Below the pieces are notes generated by a model. That model was not told the DNA's origin and ran no database searches. It saw only the letters and a program-made list of their open reading frames with translations. Shown here one piece after another: positions 10,701 to 16,900 of a DNA stretch of 58,523 nt; the stretch's first letter is position 1, and the number at the start of each line of letters is the position of its first letter. The stretch is from Candidatus Peregrinibacteria bacterium (lineage in GTDB: Bacteria > Patescibacteriota > Gracilibacteria > UM-FILTER-43-11). Position numbers and translations under genes: made by a program. Location: assembly GCA_016934215.1 (NCBI GenBank), contig JAFGTE010000015.1, forward strand, positions 1-58,523, in the 5' to 3' direction.

Positions 10701-11434
10701 TCGTAGAAAAATTCTATTTTAAAAATTCCGTCTTCTGCACCGTGACCCGTATAATTAATCTCATAAGGATAAAGCCTATTACCTGATTTTAAATATTTGT
10801 ATTTTATATAGTTATCATTTGTATCCCGAATTTCCTCGAGCATCCATTCAGAAACACGACTGGGATCGTCAGGATCAAATACCCGGGAAGCTTCGCTTAC
10901 TCCAAATAGATACTTATTTCCCTGCTTATCGGTCACGAGCCAGCTGTTATCTGGCAGAAATTCATAGTCCGTAAAATTACTTTCAAAATGCTGAGCATAT
11001 TGTCCATGCGCTTCATCACTTAATGATTCCACTATCAGCTCACCCGATTCAAAAGGTAAATTGGCAGTAAAATCATTTTGGTTATAAAGCTTTTCGACTC
11101 CGTGCTTATTGATTCTTTTAATTGAAAATTTCGTGATGTCCCAGTGATAACCAACTATATTATCGAGTGCTTCATCCTGGCTGTTATAAGTTAAACTGAC
11201 CGTGGGCATCATTCCGTTTCTTCCAGCCGGCAGGCCAATCGGATATTCATAGATTCCGCTCCCCGTAAATTCACCTACCGTCATACCCTGCAGTTGTTTT
11301 TGACCCGCCACTGGATCCGGCTTTGCAGCATTTTCCGGAAAGTATTCGGCCAGTGCCGGCTGCGTACTTAGCAAAAAGACACCTCCAAAAAATAGGGGGA
11401 GCAGCTTTTTAAAACGTGAAAGCTGTAAGTTCAT
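4760..11434 (-). CDS. Giant secreted SpvB/Rhs-repeat polymorphic toxin-type protein
   Basis: About 2,224 residues from ATG 11434, chosen because it opens a good signal peptide (KKLLPLFFGGVFLLS ... ALAEYF); an upstream TTG at 11467 is less likely. In order: an SpvB/TcB-like start (GSGIYEYPIGLPAGRNG, SLTYNSQ; about 45-90); at least six FG-GAP-like DxxGDGxxD motifs (about 350-650); YD/Rhs repeats such as YDPLGRL and YDENGN (about 850-1530); a Pro/Thr linker (about 1575-1625); a fibronectin-III-like stretch (about 1690-1790); the Rhs core (YYLLSDHLGSIDVV ... YYGARYYD ... GRF; about 1905-1985); and a variable tip rich in glycine from about 2060. Such proteins form a hollow shell around a C-terminal toxin in related systems. 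The tip function is unknown. Confidence 0.93.
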   Translation of the reverse strand: MNLQLSRFKKLLPLFFGGVFLLSTQPALAEYFPENAAKPDPVAGQKQLQGMTVGEFTGSGIYEYPIGLPAGRNGMMPTVSLTYNSQDEALDNIVGYHWDITKFSIKRINKHGVEKLYNQNDFTANLPFESGELIVESLSDEAHGQYAQHFESNFTDYEFLPDNSWLVTDKQGNKYLFGVSEASRVFDPDDPSRVSEWMLEEIRDTNDNYIKYKYLKSGNRLYPYEINYTGHGAEDGIFKIEFFYEGRSDSHFSFATGFRIDSDLLINRIEIYVNETLRKKIEVGYTKIQDFNRNTVGSITETGYDKNGQVTALPPTTFEYTESDVRWEETTDYMPEWFFKTYMEDYGNSYPLVYMWDMTGDGLPDFEQIVSNNFNTPRNPYVRYVNDGKGGWKTTNAGYLTSIYTASLPNVGTKLVDFDGDTKTDIVNSWETNSIIYGRGGSIGNVEMGVKLGTSSQFQSDNGGNVADLNGDGLPDMIQGRAYFDYEEQAPSFSTCLNENGDSCPATELWKSPLTFIRDDLNVQYDRNAYIQDCNYDGLADIQTASNQYYLINDGKGGWISDAPGKCYFTMMDSLGNRSSDVNGDGLIDRIHAEQEILYVGYKIYNDIYINTGGVPSRGAEPLKNRFPVLLGKAEDTAVRIFDLNGDKLPDIMQSQQYSEQIGNDWITTETKRVWLNTGSRPYFLKTVHTSTGAEINIEYKTSAQYMKADGTQANPALPIIIDTVSRMTIDDGQGNISSTDYFYEDGHYYYKDPYDKSFAGFRVVTKTDGLGYKTKNYYHQSEYSVNDAANGEYADHISKKGRAYRTEAYDSNGQLVTATVNRFEHKTLDTDHYYPYLSQTLSQSFDGGMTKATAKAFTYDDIGNVIQVIDYGEVVSNQNGNFTDTGNDLLKTLISYVSQSAFPYENKTEGQSGTLLSDSKTYYDGLPLGQADKGNVTAQEAWLDSSGGWLRSEIEYNEYGLPTKTTNPRGYSATTEYDTYNLYPATITNAKGHSSQMTYDPGIGQPTTTIDPNGSVTDTDYDGLSRPVRTEKDGQLLSTTTYNDTSSPRSVHSTAFNDDGEKVEAYTYIDALGRTIESKQEAPGGKWITTQTIYDERGNAEKQIQPYFSSSANFESLNAGKQGTSFVYDALGRVLSAANSLGTTRTGYSGWEVTTTDPNGNSKTLANNARGNLIRVDERNGGQTYQTHYTYDPLGRLTQIRDAENNTRSFAYDSLGRRTFQSKLGSSAGWNYAYDENGNLTRKTDPKGQVTSLTYDELDRVLTENDMVFAYDQGDYAIGRLSKIWKPGYEHSFSYDLWGRVLNDHKQIEARTFDFAYIYDQMGAVTSMTYPDGAVADYRYDSAHQLERIEVGGKTFADSFQYTPMGQVTQMMLGNGVVVQNNYDENQLYRLTSKTAGDQLQDYSYTYDPVGNLLTLIDANSGITAKTVSYQYDDLYRLTQADYTNTANETDITQTYDYDPLGNMTYKSDVGQYVYDSGHPHAVTQAGSHTFAYDENGNMAVRDDVSMTYDTRDRLILSAGKASFTYGEGYERLTKTDLTTGGTTYYPNKYFEVHPEKEVKYIYAGDLRIAKIEKELAYTPPTPTPEPTPDPGTPTPPTNPPTDLQPADPTPTPSAPAPVVSQQGTGPATDPSGSGGSYGSQEELELMRLISEGQMEKARELSRQIYLYSLNSIEEEKKKTLVAGALPESVFENLRITYNRNEAIIAWDSMPKEITAFRIYRSKGNHAGPLEDTEIFLEEIEASRFGNRFVHQFDEPDAKYAYQIEALNEKGWSLLKSPKLHVRQVFIYEGQQKIVDFRNFSPTDFTHVRIKSNEFVDGRETSIPQRLILKPDAALEGGARLSVNFLTCDTKNDGSKICKKLDTRFIEVYVLNRGETVKKTITFLQKGVSRLAAAFTPNAYAETGDETSYYLLSDHLGSIDVVLDDQGEVIERRDYLPYGSERLKEAAPDSTETDYKFTGKELDDETGLHYYGARYYDSEIGRFVSVDPLLLSIGSPDFYKKRGKKTSGIELRQRNHGHLDYGHAADENRVLLDFLSNPQRLNVHAYVINNPVKFTDPNGEDEVHFSLTANAGLGASIGLNLSMGFAFDGSYGISYSYQGGGFAGGDASIGLAAGYSNAETWSDTEGMNAYMEVGGKYPFAGGGATTNVSQAGEIEGIDVGIGLGPATPIYTGAGISKTTVIIERNIVDDLNAIGDAVTDTANIAVDFAKESVEKLSSLFKDDD

Positions 11435-11505
11435 AAATTCACCAATTAGGGTTAAGCTGGGCGGCAACCGACTTTAATTGGGAGGATTAGAACTTTTAGT
11501 GTCTG

Positions 11506-11534
11506 ATTTTAACCTATGTTTTTATTTTTGTCAA
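11506..11534 (-). promoter_or_regulatory. Sigma70-type promoter of the giant Rhs gene
   Basis: On the minus strand TTGACA (11534-11529) is separated by 17 bases from TAAAAT (11511-11506). Transcription would start near 11499, giving a leader of about 65 bases before ATG 11434. The -35 is a consensus match and the spacing ideal, so the Rhs locus probably has strong basal transcription. Confidence 0.75.
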
Positions 11535-11602
11535 TAGTTACTTTGCCAATCTGCGTTTCGACTGTTAAAATGCGCACGGAGGTAATTTTCTAATGCACTT
11601 TT

Positions 11603-11989
11603 ATGGTCAACTTTATTGCATCTGTTATATTACTATTAATCGCCCTTTTTGTCATAACCCTTTTCCCCGGAGGAAAGGATTTCCTTGGTGATATAAAAGA
11701 TACTTTTACTGAAAAAAGAGATAACGTTGTTGAAGAGTATGAACGTGTGCGAGGTGAAGTGATCGAAGTTAAAGACACGGTAGTGGAAACAAAAACAAGA
11801 GTGGAAGACGCCGTGAATACCGTAAGTGAAGCCGTTGATAAGGTCGGAATAGCGGTTGATAAAGTGGACGCTTTAGTTAACGGCGACGATACACCCCTAG
11901 ATGAAGAAATAGGAACGGGCGAAGACACAGAGGGTGACACCACCGAAGAAACTACTGAGGAATCTCCTGAAGAAGAGCCAGTCGAGTAA
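11603..11989 (+). CDS. Membrane-anchored coiled-coil protein with acidic tail
   Basis: A 128-residue protein: a short N-terminus and one hydrophobic segment (residues 4-20), a charged heptad-like helical region (about 28-95, rich in V, E, K and D), and a strongly acidic Thr/Glu tail. It resembles the general layout of YtxH-like membrane-anchored proteins but has no diagnostic motif. An in-frame stop just upstream forces the start at ATG 11603. The GGAGG at 11578-11582 is 20 bases away, further than usual; an out-of-frame ATG at 11593 sits at better distance but opens only a 32-codon frame. It is divergent from the Rhs gene. Confidence 0.6.
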   Translation: MVNFIASVILLLIALFVITLFPGGKDFLGDIKDTFTEKRDNVVEEYERVRGEVIEVKDTVVETKTRVEDAVNTVSEAVDKVGIAVDKVDALVNGDDTPLDEEIGTGEDTEGDTTEETTEESPEEEPVE

Positions 11990-12007
11990 GTCTTTTTTTA
12001 ACGATAT

Positions 12008-12058
12008 TGCTGGAACATTGTTCCAGCATGATCCCAACATTGTTGGAGCAATGTTGTT
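12008..12058. repeat. Palindromic AACATTGTT repeats between convergent genes
   Basis: Two adjacent perfect palindromes, a 21-base one at 12008-12028 (TGCTGGAACA/TGTTCCAGCA around T) and CCAACATTGTTGG at 12034-12046, are followed by GCAATGTTG. They lie between the convergent genes at 11603 and 12071 and could act as a two-way terminator. The AACATTGTT core recurs as AACAATGTT/ACAATGTTG at 54196-54217, so it may be a dispersed repeat. Confidence 0.6.
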
Positions 12059-12070
12059 AAATCCAATTTT

Positions 12071-12778
12071 CTACCGGTTGAGCATGATCAGCGATAAAGC
12101 GGCAATCGCAGCGGTTTCAGTGCGTAAAATGCGCGGGCCGAAAGTAAAGGGTCTGATTCCGGATTCTTTGGCCAGTTCCAGTTCCCCCTCACTTAAGCCC
12201 CCTTCGGGGCCGATGATCACCTGAATTTCTTTGGCAGCGGCCAGTTCTTTTTCGTAATTTGATAAATGCCGGGTTCCCTCGTATTCATAAGCAATAAAGC
12301 CATTGCTCAGTTTGCCGATAATGGCGTCATAATTCACCGGGTGGCGGATTTCCGGGATGTTCATCCGGCCGCACTGTTCCGTGGCTTCGAGTGCAATCAG
12401 TTCCAGACGCTGGTGTTTGCTTATACGGCGTTTTTCCGTGCGCTCCGTGATCAGCGGGAAAATTTCATGCACGCCGATCTCCGTGGCCTTCTGTACGATT
12501 AGTTCAAACAAGGCTGTTTTTTTGGGAATCGCCTGATAGAGGCTGACTTTTAATTTCGGTTCAGCCTGGTTTTCAATTTCTTTGATCCGCCTGACTGTCA
12601 GATGACGTTTATTGATGTCTTCGATCTGTACCAGCCATTCTTTTTCCCTATCAAACACATGAAAAAAATCATCCTTCCACATACGAAGCACTTTGCCCGT
12701 CTGATAAACAATGCGATGCTCGGTAATCTCAAGCTGATCACCTTTGAAAGGCAATGATGGCAGGTAGAACCTGTGCAT
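12071..12778 (-). CDS. rsmE: 16S rRNA (uracil(1498)-N3)-methyltransferase RsmE
   Basis: A 235-residue SPOUT-class methyltransferase that methylates N3 of U1498 in 16S rRNA using S-adenosylmethionine. The N-terminal PUA-like part opens MHRFYLP. The C-terminal trefoil-knot domain carries the expected motifs: KKTALFELIVQKATEIGV, EQCGR, VIIGPEGGLSEGE and GPRILRTETA. The length is normal for the family. The ATG follows the stop of ftsK directly with no gap, so the two are probably co-transcribed. The window shows no prmA next to it, the usual neighbour in many other bacteria. Confidence 0.95.
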   Translation of the reverse strand: MHRFYLPSLPFKGDQLEITEHRIVYQTGKVLRMWKDDFFHVFDREKEWLVQIEDINKRHLTVRRIKEIENQAEPKLKVSLYQAIPKKTALFELIVQKATEIGVHEIFPLITERTEKRRISKHQRLELIALEATEQCGRMNIPEIRHPVNYDAIIGKLSNGFIAYEYEGTRHLSNYEKELAAAKEIQVIIGPEGGLSEGELELAKESGIRPFTFGPRILRTETAAIAALSLIMLNR

Positions 12779-14956
12779 TTAGTCCTTATTAATATAGATT
12801 TCACGCGGTTTAGCCCCGTTGGCCGGGCCGATTACCCCGTGCTCTTCGAGGATATCCAGAATGCGGGCGGCTCGCGCGTAGCCCACGCTCAGCCGTCGCT
12901 GCAGAAGTGACGCAGAGGCTTTTCCGGTATCCCGGATCAGTTCCAGGGCATCGCTATACAGGCTGTCCTGATCAGCTCCGTCACCGCCTGCCCCCACCAT
13001 ACCGGTATCCACGCCGCCTGCATCTGCCACTTTCGTAATACTGTCGTCGTAGGTTGGCTCAACAGTTAATTTAATGCGGTTGGTTACTTTTTCGATTTCT
13101 TTGGTCGATACGTAAACCCCCTGCACGCGGATCGGACGGCTCATGTTACCGGGAAGGTAGAGCATGTCTCCCATACCCAATAAATCTTCGGCGCCAATCG
13201 TGTCGATAATCGTGCGGCTGTCCACGCCCGACGTTACTGTAAAGGCAATACGGGTTGGAATGTTCGCTTTAATCACCCCCGTGATCACATCCACGCTGGG
13301 CCGCTGGGTAGCGATGATCAGATGCATGCCGACGGCTCGTGCCATCTGGGCAATGCGGCAAATCAGCGCTTCTGTTTCCTTTCTGCTAGCCTGCATCATC
13401 AGGTCAGCCAGTTCATCGATGACGATAACAATACGATGAAGTATTTTATCTTCGCTTTCGTTATATTCTTTGATGTTTTTATAACCTTTCTCTGCGAATT
13501 CCTGATAACGGCGGTTCATTTCGGCACAAGCCCACTTTAAACTGGAGTGAGCTTTTTCTGAATCGGTGATCACCGGCGTTAAAAGGTGAGGAATGCCGTT
13601 ATAAGGGGTAAGTTCCACACGCTTTGGATCGACCATAATGAATTTCAGATCCCGCGGGGAATTCTGATAAAGCAGTGACAGTAAAAAGGTATTCATTCCC
13701 ACCGATTTACCGGAACCCGTAGCGCCGGCAATCAGTAAGTGCGGCATGGTTTCCAGATCATCAATAACAGGAGTTCCTGATACGTCGCGGCCGATCGTCA
13801 GACGAAGTTTTGATTTGAAACTGTTGAATTCTTCACTTTCCAGCATCTCGCGAAGATGCACCACCATCCGTTTTTCATTCGGCACCTCGATACCTACCAG
13901 GGATTTTCCGGGAATCGGCGCTTCGATGCGAAGCGCTTTGGCAGCCAGCGCTAAGGCCAGGTCATTTTTAAGGGCGGTGATCTTGTTCAGTTTAATTCCC
14001 TCGCTGGGCTTCAGGGTATACTGAAGTACCGTGGGGCCGATATTCACATCCTGCATGGTCACTTCAATGCCGAACTGCATGAGTTTTTCGCGGATTTTCT
14101 CGGCATTGCTTTTCAGCACGTTGTCACTGACATACACCTCTGAACTGGCTGAGGAAAGCAGATCCAGCGGCGGGAACTGCCAGTCGGAATAGTCTGCTTC
14201 GTCCTGTCTGATCTGACTTTCATTTTTCTGAATCAGACCCGGTTTATTGATTTCAATTTCTTTGAAAATTTTGTCCTTTGGCGTGGCCGGTTTCACAGAT
14301 TCTTCGTCTTTTTTGCTCAACAGCGGTTTAACGATGTTGAGTTCCTGACTTCCTTTGTCCAGCAGCGGCGCCAGCTTTTTAGGGTAACGTGATTTCGTTT
14401 CAATCTTAAGCTGCCGATCGGGAATCAACGCGCGGATAATATTGCTGATCGAAATATCAAAGGTCATCAGAAAGCCGATCAGGAAGACGGCTCCCATAAT
14501 GATTCTGGCGCCCAGATCGGAAATAAAGATGCGGAGTAATACCGATGTCAGAAAGCCGACATAGCCGCCATAGGCTTCCACATTATCGAGCATGGCAGTA
14601 AGTTCTGTCTTCATGTGCACCAATCCCAGTCCCGCAAAAACCATCATAGCTAAACCGATATATTTGGTGGCATTCAGGGTGACACGCCGGGCAAACAGTA
14701 AGGTGATTCCCAAGCTCAAAAATATAAGCGGTAAAAGGACGGTACCCACTCCAAAAATCAAACGAAGATAGGTATTTAGATAATCGCCTAAAATGCCGGC
14801 TTTACCGCTCATCACCAGATAAAAAATGGCCGCCAGACCGAAATAAATGACGGCTCCGATGTCTCTGGCAACATGCGTATCAAGTTCAATCTTAAAATCT
14901 TTTTTAGGCAGGCGCATCGCTTTTCTCGCCGCGCCTAATGTGCGTCTTTTGACCAT
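12779..14956 (-). CDS. ftsK: DNA translocase FtsK/SpoIIIE family
   Basis: A 725-residue membrane-anchored DNA pump used in chromosome segregation at division. Four N-terminal membrane segments lie within residues 30-190, followed by a short linker, the FtsK alpha/beta motor with Walker A GATGSGKS (about residue 407) and Walker B-like IVIVIDELADLMM, and a C-terminal winged-helix gamma domain (RLSVGYARAARILD, about 675-700) that would read KOPS-type DNA signals. The linker is much shorter than in E. coli, so the protein is SpoIIIE-like in length. It has a clear promoter just upstream and is followed by rsmE without a gap. Confidence 0.96.
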   Translation of the reverse strand: MVKRRTLGAARKAMRLPKKDFKIELDTHVARDIGAVIYFGLAAIFYLVMSGKAGILGDYLNTYLRLIFGVGTVLLPLIFLSLGITLLFARRVTLNATKYIGLAMMVFAGLGLVHMKTELTAMLDNVEAYGGYVGFLTSVLLRIFISDLGARIIMGAVFLIGFLMTFDISISNIIRALIPDRQLKIETKSRYPKKLAPLLDKGSQELNIVKPLLSKKDEESVKPATPKDKIFKEIEINKPGLIQKNESQIRQDEADYSDWQFPPLDLLSSASSEVYVSDNVLKSNAEKIREKLMQFGIEVTMQDVNIGPTVLQYTLKPSEGIKLNKITALKNDLALALAAKALRIEAPIPGKSLVGIEVPNEKRMVVHLREMLESEEFNSFKSKLRLTIGRDVSGTPVIDDLETMPHLLIAGATGSGKSVGMNTFLLSLLYQNSPRDLKFIMVDPKRVELTPYNGIPHLLTPVITDSEKAHSSLKWACAEMNRRYQEFAEKGYKNIKEYNESEDKILHRIVIVIDELADLMMQASRKETEALICRIAQMARAVGMHLIIATQRPSVDVITGVIKANIPTRIAFTVTSGVDSRTIIDTIGAEDLLGMGDMLYLPGNMSRPIRVQGVYVSTKEIEKVTNRIKLTVEPTYDDSITKVADAGGVDTGMVGAGGDGADQDSLYSDALELIRDTGKASASLLQRRLSVGYARAARILDILEEHGVIGPANGAKPREIYINKD

Positions 14957-14977
14957 TTTTTTTGATTAACGGCCCTT

Positions 14978-15006
14978 ATTTTACTATAAAATCAGTCATT
15001 TGCCAA
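14978..15006 (-). promoter_or_regulatory. Promoter of ftsK-rsmE
   Basis: On the minus strand TTGGCA (15006-15001), a 17-base spacer, then TAAAAT (14983-14978). Transcription would start near 14971, only about 15 bases before the ftsK ATG, leaving little room for a Shine-Dalgarno; none is seen. Confidence 0.7.
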
Positions 15007-15044
15007 ATCCGGACCATTTTTCAAAATCGTCAAGTTTTTGAATG

Positions 15045-16193
15045 CTACTTTTTAATCTTATGCTTTTTCACCGGCGCCTTATGTATGGGGTTCATACCTT
15101 CCACCTGCAATACTCCTTTGTATTCAAGCTGATAAATATGCAGAAAGGCCAGACCAAGGGTGAGCACGAGCGGACCAAAAAGCAGTCCCTTGAGACCAAA
15201 AACAAAAGTACCACCCAGTAGCATCAGTAACGTGGCAAGCGGATGTAAATGCGCGGAAGAACCAATGATATAGGGCTTAATGATATTGTCGGCGGTGCCC
15301 ACAATCGCTATACACCATGCCAATAATAAAATAGCCACGAGCCAGTGTCCGTTGATAGCCAGCAGAATGACGGCTGGCAGCCATACCACGGTGGTTCCTA
15401 TATAAGGAATGGGTGAAAAGAGCGCGGCGATCACTCCCCAGAATGCGGCATTACTAATCCCCGCCCCCCAGAATCCAAGACCGACCAGAAATCCCTGCAG
15501 AATGGCCGCTCCGAAGATTCCGTAAATAATCCCGTAACTGAGAAGAGAGAGTTTAGTAAAAAGTTCCTGCCGGTACGCCCGGGAAAGCGGTATAAGAGAA
15601 CGTATATAATCGACGAGTCGGTCACCTTCCCGTAAAAAGTAATAGAGTGAAATTAAAAAAACTACTAAATGCACTAAGAATAACGAAAGATGTTTGAGGA
15701 TATTGGTTGTTTTGGCAAGTAAAAAGGAACTGGTCACGCCGACCGCATCTCTGGCCGTCTGAAGAATATCCGCGGTTGAAATGGGCAGGTAATTTAACAT
15801 TGATTTGATTTTTCCGCTGAACGGAATCATTTCGAGAATTTTTGAGGTACTTCCGCCTTCGGTCGCCTGCACCAGTTCATTGACCCGATGACTGACTACT
15901 GTATATGCATCGGTCGCCTGATCGACCACGAAAAAACCAAAAAGTGTAAAGGGAATAAGCACCACTACAATCGTCAGTAGCATAGAGATAAGCGCAGCAA
16001 GAGATCTTGAGGGAATCTGCTGATACAGCCATCGATGAATCGGGTAAATGGCTGTAACGATCACACCGGCAATCAAAAGATCCACTCCGAAAGGACTGAT
16101 AAAAGTAATGATCAGAGCAAGCAGAATGACTAAAACGATCATCAAAAAGTATCTCTGAAAACCGTTTGCAGAGGGCTTCGTCGTTTGTTCCAT
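15045..16193 (-). CDS. AI-2E family transporter (PerM/YdiK-like permease)
   Basis: A 382-residue integral membrane protein with about seven or eight hydrophobic segments. The topology is that of the AI-2E transporter superfamily: N-terminal paired helices (residues 12-85), a long amphipathic loop (about 90-150), then a helical core with IPYIGTTVVWLPA and GSSAHLHPLATLLMLLGG, where members carry a conserved Pro/Gly signature. The name comes from one E. coli member; others are Na+/H+ antiporters or efflux proteins, so the substrate cannot be assigned. The C-terminus is basic (KKHKIKK). It stands alone between ftsK and the structured 16.2-16.9 kb gap. Confidence 0.88.
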   Translation of the reverse strand: MEQTTKPSANGFQRYFLMIVLVILLALIITFISPFGVDLLIAGVIVTAIYPIHRWLYQQIPSRSLAALISMLLTIVVVLIPFTLFGFFVVDQATDAYTVVSHRVNELVQATEGGSTSKILEMIPFSGKIKSMLNYLPISTADILQTARDAVGVTSSFLLAKTTNILKHLSLFLVHLVVFLISLYYFLREGDRLVDYIRSLIPLSRAYRQELFTKLSLLSYGIIYGIFGAAILQGFLVGLGFWGAGISNAAFWGVIAALFSPIPYIGTTVVWLPAVILLAINGHWLVAILLLAWCIAIVGTADNIIKPYIIGSSAHLHPLATLLMLLGGTFVFGLKGLLFGPLVLTLGLAFLHIYQLEYKGVLQVEGMNPIHKAPVKKHKIKK

Positions 16194-16234
16194 AAGAAGT
16201 GATTAAGTTCTATATCCGCTGAATGAAATTATAT

Positions 16235-16262
16235 TTGACAAGACGTGTAAAGTAAATATGAT
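16235..16262 (+). promoter_or_regulatory. Sigma70-type promoter of an orphan attenuator RNA
   Basis: TTGACA (16235-16240), a 16-base spacer and TATGAT (16257-16262) form a near-consensus promoter reading rightward; transcription would start near 16269. It drives the leader peptide and attenuator below, and has the same layout as the promoter ahead of the aspartokinase attenuator at 24834. Confidence 0.75.
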
Positions 16263-16284
16263 GAGAAGCAGCAACCGCAAGAAA

Positions 16285-16335
16285 ATGAACACTTGGAATG
16301 TCCTACACGTGGTCCTCGTCCTTAACCCACTTTAG
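16285..16335 (+). CDS. Putative Val/Leu-rich leader peptide
   Basis: A 16-codon frame encodes MNTWNVLHVVLVLNPL. Eight of sixteen residues are Val or Leu, with the run V-L-H-V-V-L-V-L just before the end, as in leader peptides of ilv and leu operons. Its TAG (16333-16335) lies within the base-paired region that controls the terminator at 16376. It starts about 16 bases after the predicted transcription start, with no clear Shine-Dalgarno. No branched-chain biosynthesis gene follows in this window, which is the odd part. Confidence 0.55.
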   Translation: MNTWNVLHVVLVLNPL

Positions 16336-16383
16336 TGGCGTGTAGTTTTATGTAAGTATCTATTTCTATCAGAACTCCGCCAC
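16303..16383 (+). promoter_or_regulatory. Attenuator: protector and antiterminator pairings
   Basis: Two exclusive structures are visible. In the protector hairpin CTACACG (16303-16309) pairs with CGTGTAG (16339-16345), enclosing CCAC (16327-16330) with GTGG (16335-16338). In the antiterminator GTGGCG (16335-16340) pairs with CGCCAC (16378-16383), which breaks the terminator stem. A ribosome stalled on the Val/Leu codons (16300-16323) would free 16335-16340 and allow readthrough; one that reaches the stop would cover it and cause termination. Confidence 0.55.
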
Positions 16384-16399
16384 CAAGGCGGATTTTTTT
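16376..16399 (+). terminator. Intrinsic terminator of the orphan attenuator
   Basis: TCCGCC (16376-16381) pairs with GGCGGA (16387-16392) around a five-base loop, followed by seven T residues. No convergent gene needs it: both neighbouring genes read leftward, so it belongs to the rightward leader RNA of about 130 bases. Confidence 0.8.
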
Positions 16400-16432
16400 G
16401 ATCTTAAAAAACATTGTTATTACATCAGGCTT

Positions 16433-16766
16433 CTGCAAATTCTGAAGTGTTTGCAGGGCCTGGTGTGGTCTTACCTCACACAAGGAGTAAACGCATGCGT
16501 GTTATCCCGTATACCGACGAAGTCGTGGATCGCGGACCTGAGTCGGCCCCTTGCCCCATTGCAGAAGCCAAGCGAGTTGAACTTGATGCGACTCGAAGCG
16601 CAAGCCGCAGGAGGCGCCTTCTCCAGAGGTCGCAACCACCCGAGTGTTCGGCCACCCAACCGGCGGAAGACGTTCCGCTCTCCCGAAATCAGGGCTCTGG
16701 TTAGAGCCCGATTCCAAAACCTGCTCCGCCTGGAAATCTCGATCAAAAGAGATGACCAGGCGGAGC
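16433..16766 (+). other. GC-rich, hairpin-dense stretch; possible structured RNA
   Basis: This stretch is clearly richer in G and C than its surroundings and contains several perfect hairpins: CTGCAAA/TTTGCAG (16433-16456), a GTGTG/CACAC stem near 16463-16481, GGGCTCT/AGAGCCC with a four-base loop (16692-16709), and an 11-bp stem GCTCCGCCTGG/CCAGGCGGAGC (16723-16766) with an inner ATCTC/GAGAT stem. It lies between the attenuator terminator and the palindromic element at 16814. I recognise no known RNA family; it is not RNase P RNA, tmRNA or SRP RNA by their conserved cores. It may be a non-coding RNA or the message of the small protein below. Confidence 0.4.
16495..16704 (+). CDS. Possible 69-residue arginine-rich protein
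   Basis: The frame starts at ATG 16495, seven bases after AAGGAG (16482-16487), one of the best Shine-Dalgarno matches in the window. The first 30 residues (MRVIPYTDEVVDRG...) look like ordinary protein; the rest is rich in Arg, Ser and Pro with low complexity (SASRRRRLLQRSQ), as in chance translation of GC-rich DNA. The stop overlaps a perfect hairpin. No homologous family was recognised, so this is either a small orphan protein or an accident of the structured stretch. Confidence 0.35.
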   Translation: MRVIPYTDEVVDRGPESAPCPIAEAKRVELDATRSASRRRRLLQRSQPPECSATQPAEDVPLSRNQGSG

Positions 16767-16813
16767 GCCCACTAAAAATATTGATGCACCTGGGTATATC
16801 ATTTTTGGCAATG

Positions 16814-16879
16814 AATTCTGATGCGCCAAAGTGGCGCCACTTTGGCGCCAATATGGCACCAATCCGGCGCATCAGAATT
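16814..16879. repeat. 66-bp palindromic miniature element
   Basis: Perfect 14-base inverted ends AATTCTGATGCGCC (16814-16827) and GGCGCATCAGAATT (16866-16879) flank nested palindromes (GTGGCGCCAC, TTGGCGCCAA, TGGCGCCA, ATGGCACC). The right 43 bases (16843-16885) recur in inverted orientation at 42991-43033 with one mismatch. The form is that of a MITE or REP-like repeat. It lies just beyond the mtaB stop and may also serve as its terminator. Confidence 0.7.
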
Positions 16880-16900
16880 TTGTGCAAAATTTAAGGTAGT

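Noticed and set aside
11593..11691. 32-codon frame at ATG 11593, at ideal distance from GGAGG
   Set aside because: Its product has no sensible composition, while the frame from 11603 gives a membrane helix plus coiled coil.
12008..12058. CRISPR-like repeat
   Set aside because: No regular repeat-spacer pattern and no cas genes; these are simple palindromes.
16451..16894. Open frame of 147 codons on the plus strand and a 138-codon frame opposite
   Set aside because: Both run through hairpins and the palindromic element; neither has a good start. Only the 69-codon frame with AAGGAG was kept, at low confidence.
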